DNA of 64,000 nt from Euwallacea fornicatus (lineage: Eukaryota; Arthropoda; Insecta; Coleoptera; Curculionidae): NCBI RefSeq assembly GCF_040115645.1, contig NC_089553.1, positions 3,534,001 through 3,598,000 on the forward strand, given 5' to 3'. Under the pieces are notes generated by a model. That model did not search any database, was not told the origin of the DNA, and saw only the letters and a list, made by a program, of their open reading frames with translations. A program made the translations under genes and the position numbers. Shown in pieces: positions 1-10,820 of this stretch (position 1 is the first letter of the stretch; every line of letters begins with the position of its first letter).

Positions 1-199
1 CTACGGGGTGTCTCGAAAACGCGGGGTGTCATTTCTCTTTTCTTAATGAGATCACCTGCACTTTTTTCTCTTCTCTGGATCTGGATTTTCTTCCCTGGGA
101 TGCGGTGGCTCAAAGCCACGTCATTTCGGAAGGAATTTCATACACTTGCGGTGCTCCACAAAAATATCGCACTTAGCTCAAGTACGATTTTGATGATTT

Positions 200-495
200 T
201 GGGTTGGATTCTCATACAGGATCATCTTAGCGGGCGCAATTACTCATTTAGCGCAAAACACTTCCGGGGCGTTCATAGTAACGAGTTTAATTATCATCTC
301 TTCAACTTCGATTTTTTGGATTTTTTTCAAATAGGATGGCATGTTTTTCATGACGTAAAATGAAAAAAACATTCGATTTTCCTCATTTTCGTATAAAATA
401 ATGCCGTATTTATCTTAAGTTTTGATGAAATTATTAATTATTTTGAGAAAAACCTGCCCTCATAGCTCAGTGCCTGAATCTTAATCATGCGTTGC
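200..495 (+). repeat. Left arm of long inverted repeat
   Basis: Read in reverse complement this arm follows 905-1190. The clearest block is around 290-425, with shared words such as TGACGTAA, TGCCATCCTA, GAAGTTGAA and TATTTATCTTAA. Divergence is appreciable, so the palindrome is old. The arms enclose roughly 400 bp with no recognised coding sequence. Confidence 0.65.
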
Positions 496-904
496 CATGG
501 TTACGATGTTTTTTTGATTCAAATTTTGGCAGCTTAATGACCTGTTAACTAATATGTTTCGCGCTAATGCTTGAGGGTTCTATCGCCGATGAAGTAATGT
601 CCAGTTTATTTTCTTCCCTTAAAGCCGTCTTATTTCGACTCTTCATTATTAACACTTCTTGTTCGTTCGAAGCTTTTTTTAAAAACTTTCTAGGCTCCTT
701 ATATTAGGAAATCGTTGTGTTCTGTTAGGAATCGTCGAGCCGACATGCTAATAAACAATTTCCATCACATAAATGGATTAAAAAATCAAGTTCTTGTTTA
801 ATATAATTCGTGTTCATGGCCAGTTTTGAACTGAACAATTTTCGAATGAACATAAAACCGTAAATCAGCCGTTAAAAATTAAAATGAAAAAAATGTGGAA
901 ACTG

Positions 905-1190
905 TGACATTGCATGCTAAACACTTAGACATGAATGCGGGTTGGCCCGAAATAATTAACAATCCCTTAAACTTTAAGATAAATAGACGTTATTTTAAAG
1001 TAGAATGAAGGAATTTGACTTTATTTCATGTTACGTCATTAAAAACGTGCCATCCTAATTGAAAAATTCAGAAAAATTGAAGTTGAAAATTAAAGTTGTT
1101 ATTGCGGACTTTCTGTATGTATTTTTGGCTAAATGGGCATTCGTGCCTGCTGCGTCTTAAAACAAAGGGGCGAAGCTGAACTCAGTAATT
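905..1190 (-). repeat. Right arm of long inverted repeat
   Basis: Partner of 200-495. Matching runs outward from about 905 to about 1190, and beyond that the right side no longer mirrors the left until the terminal-repeat-like ends near 1981 and 2194. Confidence 0.65.
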
Positions 1191-2145
1191 TATGAACAAA
1201 TTTCGATTAACTGAAAACCAAATAAAATGACATTTTTCCCACTTTTAAGTAACGTTAAAATTGACATTTTTTAAATTAAACTCTTCTGGTTTAGGTGCCG
1301 ACGTCAGATTTTCAAATAGAACTCCATATTTTTAATATTTTTATGCATTTCATTCCATCTTATCTTATTGTATCACCTTGTAGAAAGAGGCCTGACGCCA
1401 TGGCCAGGCGGCCCCCATATGATATCCGCGGACAAGGGACAATAAGGGATGAAGAAAGGGAAGAAAGAACTGCCCTCAACTGTTGGAACCTCATCGTTCT
1501 TCCTCATAGTTTTCAGTGAATATTTAAGCTGCAAATGTGGTTAATGCAAATTAGTTCTTTAGTGCGATAAACATTGTTATTATCGTTGTTACTGGCGACA
1601 TTTATCAAGTGTCAATTTCGATAAAAACGTCTTTAAATGCAGAAGAGAAATCTTATTTGTAACGTTCAAGCCGGTGTATTGGTGCTCAAAGAATTGAAAT
1701 ATGCAATTTTTCGAGTTTAAAATTGCCCCAACGTTAACTTGCCACCAATCGTTAAATTCAGAAAAGTGTTTTTTTATCAAAAAATGTAAAAAAAAACGTG
1801 GGGTTTCGTTTGAAGTTGAGAAATTGACAGCTGAAGTCGAAGAAGTTGAGATAAAAAATAATCGACTTTGATGCTACTTAGTGTTCTGGGTTATGTCATT
1901 TCATTTGGTTTTTAGTTACTCGAAATCCGTCCAAAAATAACCGAGTTGTCGCCTCGCCCATTTTCTTGAAGACCCCGTATGAGAATTCGTGCTGTAATTC
2001 TCAAAATTTAACTTGAGACTGCAATATTAGCTTTTTTCTGAGGCACTGCCTCGACTCACTGCATCTCAGAGTAAAAAGTTCTAGGAATTAACGCAGGATC
2101 AAAAGGGGGCTGTATCACGTGGAAAAAATACAGGTACTCTCATTC

Positions 2146-2163
2146 AAAAAAAAAAAAAAAAAA
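2146..2163 (+). repeat. Poly-A tract (18 bp)
   Basis: An uninterrupted run of A directly beside the terminal-repeat-like sequence at 2164-2194. It may be simple-repeat growth; no retroposon body precedes it. Confidence 0.9.
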
Positions 2164-2194
2164 TCGCGCCCCGCTTTTTCGGGACACCCGGTGG

Positions 2195-3082
2195 GGTTGG
2201 CACCGACTTCAAAATTTACATTTATCAGCCTCAGACACGTGCCCATAACAGACTTGTTACGAAATCGCGAGTAAACTCATAGCAGTCCGAAGAGCCGTTA
2301 AGTGGACACCCCCCCCCCCCCCCCCGCCGCGTTGAGCGTAGTTCCCTCGAGCTGCCTGCGGCTGCTCAAAAACCTCCCTCCGCGATTAATCCCCGAATTC
2401 CTTTTTAACTTAAAAGGCCTGAACTTTTAACTGCGTATAAATTTGAAAGAGAAAAGATCAATTTAATGGAACATATTAAGTTAAAGCTAAATAGTTATCT
2501 CAACTTTTAGGCATGCTTGGGCAAACGGCAATGTCTCTTTAACACGCAACGGTTGTCTTTCAGTAAGAGAGAAAAATTGAAAGGAAAAAATTTATTTGCA
2601 TCTCGCCTGATTTACATACGAGCCGACTTAAATTCCCGATCATGACAATGTGTAATTAACACGCGATCTCCGCAAGACAATAAGTTCTGGCTAAAGTTCA
2701 TACTTGACGAATTTAAGGGCGTGCTTAATTAGATATTTCCCTCCGAGCAGAGAGATTTTTGTTGCACTCGATTATCTGAAAACAATGGATCGCATCAGAG
2801 CACAATAACAATTAGTAAAGAATGCTAAAAGCAATTAAAAAACTTTTGTTCAAGACGCGGCTCTAATGTATTCTTGAGGTCTTCATTAAACGTGTCGAGG
2901 AGGAAAGTCAATAGCTTCAGCGCCCCGGCCCGTTGTTTTATGGGAAATTATTGTAGACGTGCTTTTGAGATATTCAAATCTATTAATAATAAATCACATT
3001 ACAGCCTTAAAGGACTGTCGTTAATTTTCAGCTGCTGAAAGCGCAGATAATAATTATTTACTGAAAGATGGGGATATAAGGA
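2195..3082. other. Non-coding stretch with a poly-C tract
   Basis: No gene or element recognised. It contains a 17-base C run at 2309-2325. The part from about 2500 to 3070 is AT-rich with several TAAT/ATTA cores and a TTTTATGG motif near 2937, a composition often seen in insect regulatory DNA. That function is not shown by the sequence alone. Confidence 0.4.
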
Positions 3083-3273
3083 TACGAGGGCCCCCCCAGA
3101 AGTACCCGAGCTGACACTTCGAAGAAAAACAATTGGAGAATGTTACGTTATTTCTCGAGATGGTCTCCCATGAGATTGACGTTTTTTCCCCAGCGACGTC
3201 TTATGGTGGCTCTACCCTTGAAGAAGCTCAGACCGTTTCGATATAGGCATCGACCTAAAACTCCACCTCTTCG

Positions 3274-3513
3274 TTACCGGCAAATCTCCTTCCGCCGGCC
3301 ATTTTTTTCAAGTTGGGAAATTAAAAATACTCCGAGGGGGCTGAATCTGGCGAATAGGGAGGGTGAGGAGAAAGTTCGAAACCAAATTGATTGATTGATT
3401 GTGCCCAGCGCGATGGTGGAAGCGGGGACTGGCGCGTTGTCGTCATGGAAGGAAACTTCCATTTCCGCCAAATGCGGTCGCTTTTCCCTGACTTGTTCGT
3501 CCAAACAGTGCAA
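3274..3513 (-). pseudogene. Mariner transposase C-terminal fragment (MarA-1)
   Basis: A 79-codon open piece of a mariner transposase. It begins in the K-R-P-H-L-A region that precedes the second catalytic aspartate, shows that aspartate in FHDDNAP, and then runs through the normally P-Y-S-P-D-L-A-P region in an altered form (FSSPSLFARFSPLGVF), so the third acidic residue is not recognisable. It ends near the L-K-K-W-x-G-G-K-like tail, read here as QLEKNGRRK. Full-length mariner transposases are about 345 residues; this is under a quarter. It lies on the minus strand of MarA-1 and is not expected to be functional. Confidence 0.75.
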
Positions 3514-3666
3514 TAAATCTCTATAACATTCTCAGTTTATCGTCTTTCGTTTAGGGGGATGGTCAACAAATTTATCCCGCGTGCATCCCCACGATCTGAC
3601 GCCATCACCGTTCCAGCGGAAGGAACGGTTTTCACCTTCTTTGGACGCGATTCTCCTCTCTGATTG

Positions 3667-3690
3667 CTCTCTCTCTCTCTCTCTCTCTCT
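3667..3690 (+). repeat. (CT)12 microsatellite
   Basis: Perfect CT dinucleotide array inside the MarA-1 relic, probably grown after the element died. Confidence 0.95.
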
Positions 3691-4299
3691 CCTCAGGTGT
3701 GAAATGATAGATGTTTAATCCCAGATTACGAATCGACGCAAAAACCCGGCTTTATTGTTGCGAAATATTTTCAAGTGCTCCTTTGAAAAAAGAAAAGCTG
3801 ACGCCGCTGTTTTCGTTCAATTGTGAGTGACGGCACTTACCGCACAGTTTTCTCATGTCCAGTCGTCCGGTCAAAACTCGGTCAGTACTTTTTGAAATGC
3901 CCATCTCCCACTACAGTTTTGTGAATTTTCTCCACAAGATCTGGAGCTGTCAGATCTGGAGTGTCACTGTGCCGACTGCAGCCTTGGCAGCCCCTACGAC
4001 CGCGTTCGAGCCTTGCTACCCAGTATTCCAAAATTGCTGGCGAAATTCCCCCCTGGTGAAATCTAACTCCCCTTTGGCGTTGGACGGTCTAAGACCTTTC
4101 AAGTGAAAATATTGCGAAATGTTCTCCATGTTCAGAAAAGCTCCAAAAGCGATCGCTTAAACCGGCTTCAAGAGGAAGACGAACCAATGCAGCATCCTCA
4201 ATCTTCGGGCATAGTCCTTTGAAGCTTCGGTTTTTGTGCGAGTTTCTGGCAATATCTCCAACTATATATCAGATTGGAGAATTCTGGGACTATCCTCGT

Positions 4300-5649
4300 C
4301 CGTCCAAGGTAATTAGTACGGTGGATCGTCAAGGCTTCCTGGGTCGGCTGCAGGGTAAATCTCGCAACTCGTGCAAAGCGATTTCGCTAAACTTCGGCGA
4401 AGTTCTTTTAGAATTTTCCTGGCGCTTACTCCGAGATAACTTCGGTTTAGTCCGAGTCTCCCAGTCCCCGCGTTTCCTCTCAACTCCCTGACTGAGCGGG
4501 CATATGGAAACGTCACTCTCCCCCAAAATGGCGGACATTATGCGCGAAAGTTTCACTTGCCGACATTACCAAGCAGTTCTCAATTTTTTTCAATTTTTCG
4601 TATTTTTTTGGTAATTATTCTCACCACCGAAGTTCACTCACCTCACTCATCGCAATTCAAATGCAGGTTCAATTGAAGCGATTCCCACTAAGTCATAGAT
4701 CTTGCTCGGCATTAACTGTTAACTGCAACAAGTCCAATAATCACCGTAAGAGTAATTAAAAAACATGGTTTTTCATGCAGCAATAAATAGCCATCTTTTA
4801 GTACGATTGGATTCGTCTTGCACTGCCTTCCCTCGATTGATTCTCATGACCTACAAATCTCATACTTTTTGCTGTCGATATTTCGCAAAATCGAAGTCCT
4901 TATAGGCGGCCATACATTACCACCGTCAAGTTTATTTTGTTGCTTCAAGTCCAGACGTGTCCGCATAGTAAGTAACTCTTAATAAGACGTATTGAACAGT
5001 TTCGGCTTCCAGATTAAATCTTTGAATTACTTAAATGCCTAAGTTTTTAACTGAGTAGTATTTCGGTTTAACACTCGCGTTTAATTGCGCCGATTAAGCC
5101 TTAACGGCACGCGTTTCTCAATAAAGTAATCGGTTATCAATATCTACGATCAAAGAGGAGGGTAATTTAGGCCTTTTACGCGATTCCCAGGTCTGGTTAT
5201 GAACCCAACTACGTCATCAATAAGGCCAGTAAAAATGTCGATCTGTCGATCAGTAGTCGATTTTATCGAGAAAAATACTCGATGAAAACCGAGGGGAATT
5301 TTTATTATGATTAAATTGGGAGCGACTTTGTAATTTTGTCAGCGATATAAATGGGAATGCATATGAAGCAGAAGAAATTTTTAATGGGTACAGAGATATT
5401 CGGTAAGTGTCTCACCGAACGAGCGAACCTCGTATATTTTGCTGCAGTTTCCGAAGGCAAATTTCATACAGTGTGTCTACTTACCTTGGAGTCATATGGG
5501 AAACTGTTCTATTATCAATGTTACGGAGAAGAGCTACTCCTCATGTGAGGTTCCCCGCGGTCTCAAGTCCAAAACGAAACCGTTAGACATCAAATTTTCG
5601 GAGTCGCACACCGGTTTTCTCGATAACATAAATTTCCCCCAAGGGCATG
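4300..5649. other. No recognised gene
   Basis: AT-rich DNA between MarA-1 and MarB-1. Short open frames occur (for example around 5351-5777), but none shows a domain, splice context or protein-like composition I can defend. No repeat structure was noticed. Confidence 0.4.
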
Positions 5650-6290
5650 TTTCTATCGTTAGTTCCAATATCGCACATTTATCTCTTGTTTGTCCTTCGA
5701 TATCTTTTTCGATTCGGCTTTTACCTCCTCAATCGAGTCGAAACGGTGTCCCCGGAGCGATATTTCGCGCTCGTTGAACAGCCAGAAGTCCAACGGTGCT
5801 AAATCAGGCGAACACGGTGGTTGCGGAACGATATGGGTCGAGTTTTTGGCAAAATGTTCTCGAAGAACCGACGCAGTGTGGGACGGTGCAAAAACCAAGA
5901 ATTGTCTGCCCATAATTCTCGCCTCTTGAGGCGGATAGCTTCACGCAAACGACGCATAACGTTCAAATAATATTCGCTGTTAAAGGTTTAACCTGACGGA
6001 AGAAATTCTTAACGCATAATACCGCGATAATCGAGGAAAACTGTCAAACGTAATTTGGACGTTTGAGCCGTTTCGGCTTTTTTCGGTCTTGGTTCACCGT
6101 TTGCACGGTATTCGGTCGAATGGTCGGGTGTTTCCGAGTCGTAAGTATAGATCCAAGTCTTGCCTGACGTCACAATGCGTATCACGACGTTCTGAGAGTC
6201 AGAAATCATTTTTTGTCAGATTTCAACGCGACGCTTTGTCCCCAAAAAATTCAGCGTTTTTCTCATTAGTCGAGATTTGACGCCTTTAAG
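5650..6290 (-). pseudogene. Mariner transposase relic MarB-1 (central and C-terminal)
   Basis: On the minus strand two overlapping frames rebuild the catalytic half of a mariner transposase of a different subfamily from MarA. About 6010-6210 gives the first catalytic region: G-K-T-W-I-Y-x-Y-D-S-E-T, where the usual G-D-E-T-W has lost its acidic residues, followed by PRPKKAE and LTVFLDYRGI. About 5660-5913 gives the third: SHTASVLREHFAKNSTHIV, then PQPPCSPDLAPLDFWLF with the third aspartate in APLD, and the RGHRFDSIEEVKAESKK tail. The second aspartate region has decayed to WADNSWFLH in another frame. The N-terminal HTH part is missing. It most resembles MarB-2 at 48.2 kb. Dead by frameshift and active-site loss. 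Confidence 0.85.
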
Positions 6291-6361
6291 ACACAAAACG
6301 TCTCTTAAGATGGTTAGAGTTTTTTTTCTTGAGCAAAATCTTCAAAAGACACTAAGCCTGT

Positions 6362-6382
6362 TGTCCTGTCCTGTCCTGTCCT
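6362..6382 (+). repeat. (GTCCT)4 short tandem repeat
   Basis: Four tandem pentanucleotide units on the plus strand. Confidence 0.9.
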
Positions 6383-6951
6383 ACCCACTAAAGAACCTCG
6401 AGATTCTCCTTTTTTCCTGAACTGTCCCGTGGGATACAACATCGGTGACGACAGAGGTTTCAGTGTGCTCGTTTCATTTTCATGCGACGGGGTGGTTTTT
6501 TCAGATTTTCGATCAATGGAGAAACGCGTAACTATTTTCTCCCTGCTCGCATTTCTTGCGGTCACCTTCCAAGGATCAGGGACCCTTTTTTAACATCACA
6601 ATGGTCCGTTCCGATCCAGCCAAAGATTCCTCAATTTGGGGTATGAACTTGGTGCATCTCCGGGAGCTTCACCGTGGACAGCTGCTGTGATCTGTCCAGC
6701 TAGGAATGTCCAAAAACGGAGTAGTTCAGTGTGGACGAGCGCGACTGTGGAAAAACTTAGTAATAAGTACACAAAAAGAATAGAGCGTTCGCGTAGAAAT
6801 GAAAGGAGGAAGTAAGGCAACCCAGCCGCACGTGTTTCTACTTATTGGCTTCATCAGGCATGCCGTTATTACTATGGCAGTTACAATATTTATGCAATGA
6901 TTATTGAAAACTTGGTTGCTAGTGTAGAACAAGGGGGTCACTGAAGTTCTC

Positions 6952-6985
6952 AGAGAGAGAAGGAGAGAAGGAGAGAAGGAGAGAA

Positions 6986-7030
<45 letters not shown>

Positions 7031-7031
7031 G
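6952..7031 (+). repeat. GA-rich compound microsatellite (80 bp)
   Basis: Begins with repeated GGAGAGAA-type units and passes into (GA)n with occasional GAAA interruptions. Such tracts in insects can bind GAGA-type factors, but nothing here shows that. Confidence 0.95.
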
Positions 7032-7544
7032 TTTTTTTTCATCTGAGAGATTGAATAAAAACGCATCTGTCAATCCTTTTCATTTTCCAATCTTCGATAA
7101 ATCCAATGAGCATAACTCGGTTCTAGTTATCAACGAAAGAAATAATCTCGTACAACTTAATGCAGGAAGAGACCAGTGTAACACATTCACACGGTAATTA
7201 TCGGTAAGCTCTTTGATAATGATCCTACAATGTAGTTGACAGTTAGAGCAGACATTAAGAAACCTATGAGCAAATTAGTTTTGAATAATATTATAGGCAG
7301 AAAGCCAATTAAATAATTTGTTTTGTTAGTTTTTCCAAGGTTTACAATAATTTGATTTTCACGTAAAACCGTATTTTTGAATGTTCAAGCAAAGGAGTGA
7401 ATCTGCTATCTGCGCAATTGATGTATTATTATACAATGTGACCAGAAAAAACGCATCGCCCAGTGAAAGTGTAAGTTGTTTAACCGTATTAGCTGCGTGT
7501 GTTTATGGTCGTGGGCCGGAATGTGTGAGATAACTGCTCCCTCT

Positions 7545-7990
7545 AACCGACCCTCATCGTGCCCTTAGATTGGAATGGAGAATGGATTAGTGTCACATCT
7601 CCTGCCAAATCCAAATTTTGCCTATGGACCTGTTTAATGGTACATTCTAGAACGGTTTACTGTACCGTACATTTGATTAAACAAAGTCATGTTCCAGCAA
7701 GATAACCGTCGCCTTCATGTTGTCGCGTTTACATTACAGTTCCAGCAAGAGGCCCAGATCGACATTCTCCCATGTCCCGCACGTTCGCCCGACATGTCGC
7801 CCATTGAACATGTCTGGGACATGATGCGTCGACGGTCGGGGATGCTTCCCAATTCTTCATCGAACTTGCAAACAACTGCGTGATGGACCACAAGTTGCTT
7901 GAGATGAAATATTCCAGGACGCACACCATCACAAGAATGCCCAGGCGAACCGGAGAATGTAGTCGTTTAGGTGGAGGGCAACCCCATTAC
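7545..7990 (+). pseudogene. Tc1-like transposase C-terminal fragment (Tc1-B1)
   Basis: Reads the catalytic end of a Tc1-type transposase: the R-L-E-W region at about 7570, then FQQDNRRLHVV with the second aspartate at about 7690, CPARSPDMSPIEHVWDMM with the third acidic residue (E of SPIEH) at about 7810, and the NSSSNLQ-type helix. Tc1 transposases are about 340 residues with two N-terminal HTH domains, and those domains are missing here. The same segment occurs at 32940-33260. Confidence 0.8.
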
Positions 7991-8044
7991 TGAATTTCCA
8001 TTGTACACGAAAGTGAAGAATATATTATGAATCGTTATTCTTGA

Positions 8045-9265
8045 TACTGTAAATCAACTGCGACACACGTTAGGAATATGGCTAAATTTTCATTTGGGTG
8101 GTTCTTCTTACTTTACTCGGTTGTTAAAGGCGTTCGAACATTTTTATAGAGGTTCGGAAAAAGCTAAGTGCATGAGAACAGAACAGGGCTATAGATAAGC
8201 TGCAGACTGAATCAAAACAACAGGATGGTACCAGTGGTTCCACGTTTTTCAAAGTATGATATCCAGAATGTTTAACATGGCGCTAAGAAACTGGAAACGT
8301 CGCAAAAAGACGGCGCACTGTTCACATGTAGGCATTGGGCTGGTAGTCAAAGTTTCCACTGAAACAATTCGTAAGAGACTTAAAGCAGTAAACATAGTCT
8401 CAGGACGCCTTTCAAGAAGAGTTTCCTTTACCCATGAAAAGAAATTTGTGAGACTAGAGTGTGCATGAGAGCACATGAATTGGGGTGAAGAGTGGCGTTA
8501 TGTCTTGTTCCCGGACGAGTGCAGATTTGGCCGTTATTCTGATTCATGTCTGGACACATCCTGAGATATGCAGGAACTTAAGAACCGTACAAGAAGCACA
8601 TCCTCTTAACGGGGACACAATAATGGCCCGGAGCGGAATTAGCTATGGTGGGAAAGGTGAGCTTTACCTGTGGGAAAGGAACAGGCATGCACAAATCTAT
8701 GAAGAGGTCATCATCAACGACCCACTGCCAAATTTTCAAGCTGCTATAGGAGAAAATATCCGATTTTTGGACAATAGCGCCTGATTACATCGTACAGCAA
8801 TTGTTATAGATGCGATTGAAACTTGTAGGTATCGAACATCTACCGTTTCCGTCAAGATCGCCTGACCTTAACCCCATTGAACATGTGTGGGACATGCTGC
8901 GAAGAAGCGTTACAGAACATCGGCCACGCCTCCACATAATGTCACAGCCTCGAGAACTTCTTCCACAGTTATGGCAAAGCTCACCGCAAGACACGATAAA
9001 CTATCTCATGGAAAGTGTGCCGAAGACCATGTGAAGCAGGTTGCGGACATTAGGGGAGGCCGCACGACCTCCCGAATTTTCGAGGTGTAATCGCTCCGCC
9101 ATTTTCGATTTTGCAAAAATCTTTTTTTGTTTCTACTGAATAAATTAAAAACTATCGTCGCCGTAATTTTTCACTGATTTTTCGTAAAGATTACGAAAAA
9201 GTAACGCCCGTTGCCGGTCCTGCGCAATGTAAAAACTACCCCCGTCTCCCGAGCTTTAGTGGGAC
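8045..9265 (+). mobile_element. Tc1-like element Tc1-C1 nested in Tc1-B1
   Basis: This block separates the two halves of Tc1-B1 and contains its own Tc1-type transposase. Homology with Tc1-C2 (41.37-41.96 kb) runs from about 8615 to 9210 at roughly 80-90 percent, past the coding end into the 3' non-coding DNA. I could not identify terminal repeats, so the limits are set by where Tc1-B1 similarity stops and resumes. Confidence 0.55.
8256..9050 (+). pseudogene. Tc1-like transposase relic (Tc1-C1)
   Basis: Several frames together cover the second half of a Tc1-type transposase. At 8350-8460 lies the end of the second HTH and linker (STETIRKRLKAVNI), and at 8470-8530 the first catalytic region (NWGEEWRYVLFPDECRF, aspartate in PDE). 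The strand-rich core includes YEEVIINDPLPNF at 8700-8740. At 8770-8930 the second acidic site has become IRFLDNSAPDYIVQQ, followed by FPSRSPDLNPIEHVWDMLRR with the NPIE glutamate kept. The RELLPQLWQSSPQDTINYLM-type tail follows. The first HTH was not seen. Frameshifts and a stop after Gln-Gln-Leu-Leu make it non-functional. Confidence 0.85.
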
Positions 9266-9333
9266 GGTTTATGTTCAGAAAATTTGCTTGAAAAATATCC
9301 GCCTCTACTGGGTGATCTGTTTTTTCTCGCGCC

Positions 9334-10490
9334 GCATGTGTTCAGACAATCGAAAAAAGCATTTTTTAGGGAGAATTAAGGGTGCAGCCGCTGGCCCGAA
9401 TCGGCGGGTTTCGACGAGAGTTTAAACTCGCCAGAACTTAATCGGCCCGGCGCAATCGGCCCTAGGGCACCGCTAGGCCCTGTTGAATGCTAATTTCATG
9501 CGATAATAAACCTTAATTAGAGGTGATTTCATTTCAATGGAGAGCTATAATGGTGGTTCAATTAGAGATGTTAGCGCGATTAAGCCTTATGCGAGAGATT
9601 GATTTTAATCTGATGACTAATATCGTTTTACCGTTTGTATATGTAATTATCGTATTTAGTAGTTGTGTTTTAACGATCTGCGGCGATAATCCAGGATTAG
9701 TACCTCGCGATGGGTTTTATTTAGTGACACTGCAATTACGCCTCTCAAACAACTGAAGAGATGAGTCGTTTTAAATTATGAGTTCTCTCATTTATTTAAA
9801 TATTCGTTTAAAAGCATAACTTTACATAATTGGAATAGTCTAGACTCAGTACTATGTAGCGGAATAATCAGTTTTGTGCGGCAACCTCCCAAAGAATTTA
9901 GATCGGATCGGAAATTTCAGTTCGTTATATTGCCGACTTTATAAAATATGTAAGCAAATAACCCACATGATGCCAAACGAGGGAAATATATTCAAACAAT
10001 TTTATTTCTGTTAAAATAACTGGAACTATAAATAACAGATATTATTTTTGACGTCTTGATGGGCGCACGTTTGTTCTAATAAAACATACATTATTCAGAT
10101 TTTTGCCTATTATGGCAGTCCACTAATAAATCGAAATGGTGGACTCGCGTTTACGGACGCGTGGACATTGGGTTTCCTTATTGGGGACCACACACCATAA
10201 AACCGAGAATTTATTATAAATTTTTCAATAGTTTATACCATCGTAACCATATTATGGCATTCTAGTTTTTATGTCGTACCCACTTCTTTGACGCTATCGC
10301 ACCTGCATATTGACTTATTAGGCGCGCCTACAATGGACCTGCAGTTTCGGCCGAAATTGTCGCAAAAAATGACATTCGGCAAACGTCGGTCGATCGAACA
10401 CGTGGCCACCCTGTATAAACATTCCAGTCGCGCCGACTGTGAAATTTAAATAAACGAAAAAATCTTAAACGTGTATTTTACGTTAAGAAA
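9334..10490. other. No recognised gene; AT-rich, possibly regulatory
   Basis: Nothing codes recognisably. From about 9480 to 9770 the sequence is dense in TAAT/ATTA cores and has a GGATTAG motif near 9692, a composition typical of conserved non-coding DNA near insect developmental genes. This is only an impression; comparison with related genomes is required to call it. Confidence 0.3.
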
Positions 10491-10780
10491 TCATGTCGTC
10501 TTCCTGGGCATAAATGTCGCAAAGATGTATTTTGAAACATTTAAATTGTTAACTAACATTCGGCGCAGTATCCGCATGCTTTCATGGCACCTGCCATTCC
10601 GCTCGGCACGAAACTTATCACGGGAGTCATAACGGCCGGATCGGTAGCCCCCCGCGCGACCTCTATTTTCCCAACACATTCATCAAATTTTTCCACCTTT
10701 TAGGCGACAATTTTGTCATCTAAAATTTCCCAATCGGACCTAGATCAGGACTTCGCGGTGGCCATGTCCCTACACTGACC
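10491..10780 (-). pseudogene. Small IS630/Tc1-type transposase fragment
   Basis: The minus strand at about 10733-10772 reads T-W-P-P-R-S-P-D-L-G-P-I, the conserved block that leads to the third catalytic residue in this superfamily. Codons downstream (to about 10491) are open for 62 residues but only weakly resemble a transposase tail. Nothing upstream is recognisable because Tc1-D1 begins immediately beyond, at about 10821, which suggests Tc1-D1 interrupted or replaced the rest. Confidence 0.45.
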
Positions 10781-10820
10781 ACATTTGCTTCTATCCACCA
10801 TTTTTTTTTTATCGAAACTG

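Larger units (their letters stand above)
1..2194. mobile_element. Long-inverted-repeat (foldback-like) element, cut by window start
   Basis: The first 33 bases (starting CTACGGGGTGTCTCGAAAAC) match the reverse complement of about 2162-2194 at roughly 26 of 33 positions. A second possible right end lies at about 1955-1981 (TTTTCTTGAAGACCCCGTAT on the plus strand), so the element may end at 1981 or 2194. Inside is a long imperfect inverted repeat (about 200-495 against 905-1190) around a loop of about 400 bp. I found no transposase core in either strand. Non-autonomous long-TIR DNA transposons have this form, and such ends resemble those of the DUF4817-type IS630/mariner elements elsewhere in the window, but membership of that family is inference. 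The right arm fades after about 1190, so an insertion or decay there is likely. Confidence 0.6.
3083..4299 (-). mobile_element. Mariner-type element MarA-1 (dead)
   Basis: Both ends carry related terminal repeats: left TACGAGGGCCCCCCCAGAAG and right ATTCTGGGACTATCCTCGT (inverted), spanning about 1.2 kb, the usual mariner size. The minus strand carries transposase debris. The second-aspartate region (FHDDNAP) and the following segment ending in a QLEKNG block lie at about 3274-3513, and the N-terminal half is scattered over about 3850-4150. A DDE/D transposase of this class cuts at the terminal repeats and reinserts at TA. Frames break repeatedly, so no active enzyme is encoded. Related copies lie at 16560, 19925 and 43941. 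A (CT)n tract interrupts the copy at 3667-3690. Confidence 0.8.
6291..7436. other. Non-coding stretch with microsatellites
   Basis: Holds a (GTCCT)n run at 6362-6382 and a large GA-rich compound repeat at 6952-7031. Apparent open frames across the GA tract encode only Ser/Leu or Arg/Glu strings. No gene recognised. Confidence 0.5.
7437..9333 (+). mobile_element. Tc1-like element Tc1-B1, internally deleted and carrying a nested element
   Basis: The left terminal repeat at 7437-7465 (TGTGACCAGAAAAAACGCAT) is shared with Tc1-B2 at 32.4 kb. A degraded right repeat at 9307-9333 (ACTGGGTGATCTGTTTTTTC) is its inverse, and the 30 bp just inside it also match the right end of Tc1-B2. The body follows Tc1-B2 with two differences. 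About 430 bp that Tc1-B2 holds between 32488 and 32915 are absent, the join being GTGTGAGATAAC near 7530. After about 8040 the sequence departs into Tc1-C1 and returns near 9270. The element is therefore an internal-deletion derivative later hit by another transposon. Confidence 0.65.

Noticed and set aside
461..537. tRNA-like box A (ATAGCTCAGTGCC) and a weak box B (GATTCAAAT)
   Set aside because: The acceptor arms pair at only about four positions, no anticodon arm forms, and the segment lies inside the foldback element; probably chance, at most a degraded tRNA-derived remnant.
6726..7073. 115-codon minus-strand frame
   Set aside because: Half of it is Ser/Leu strings translated from the GA-rich microsatellite at 6952-7031.
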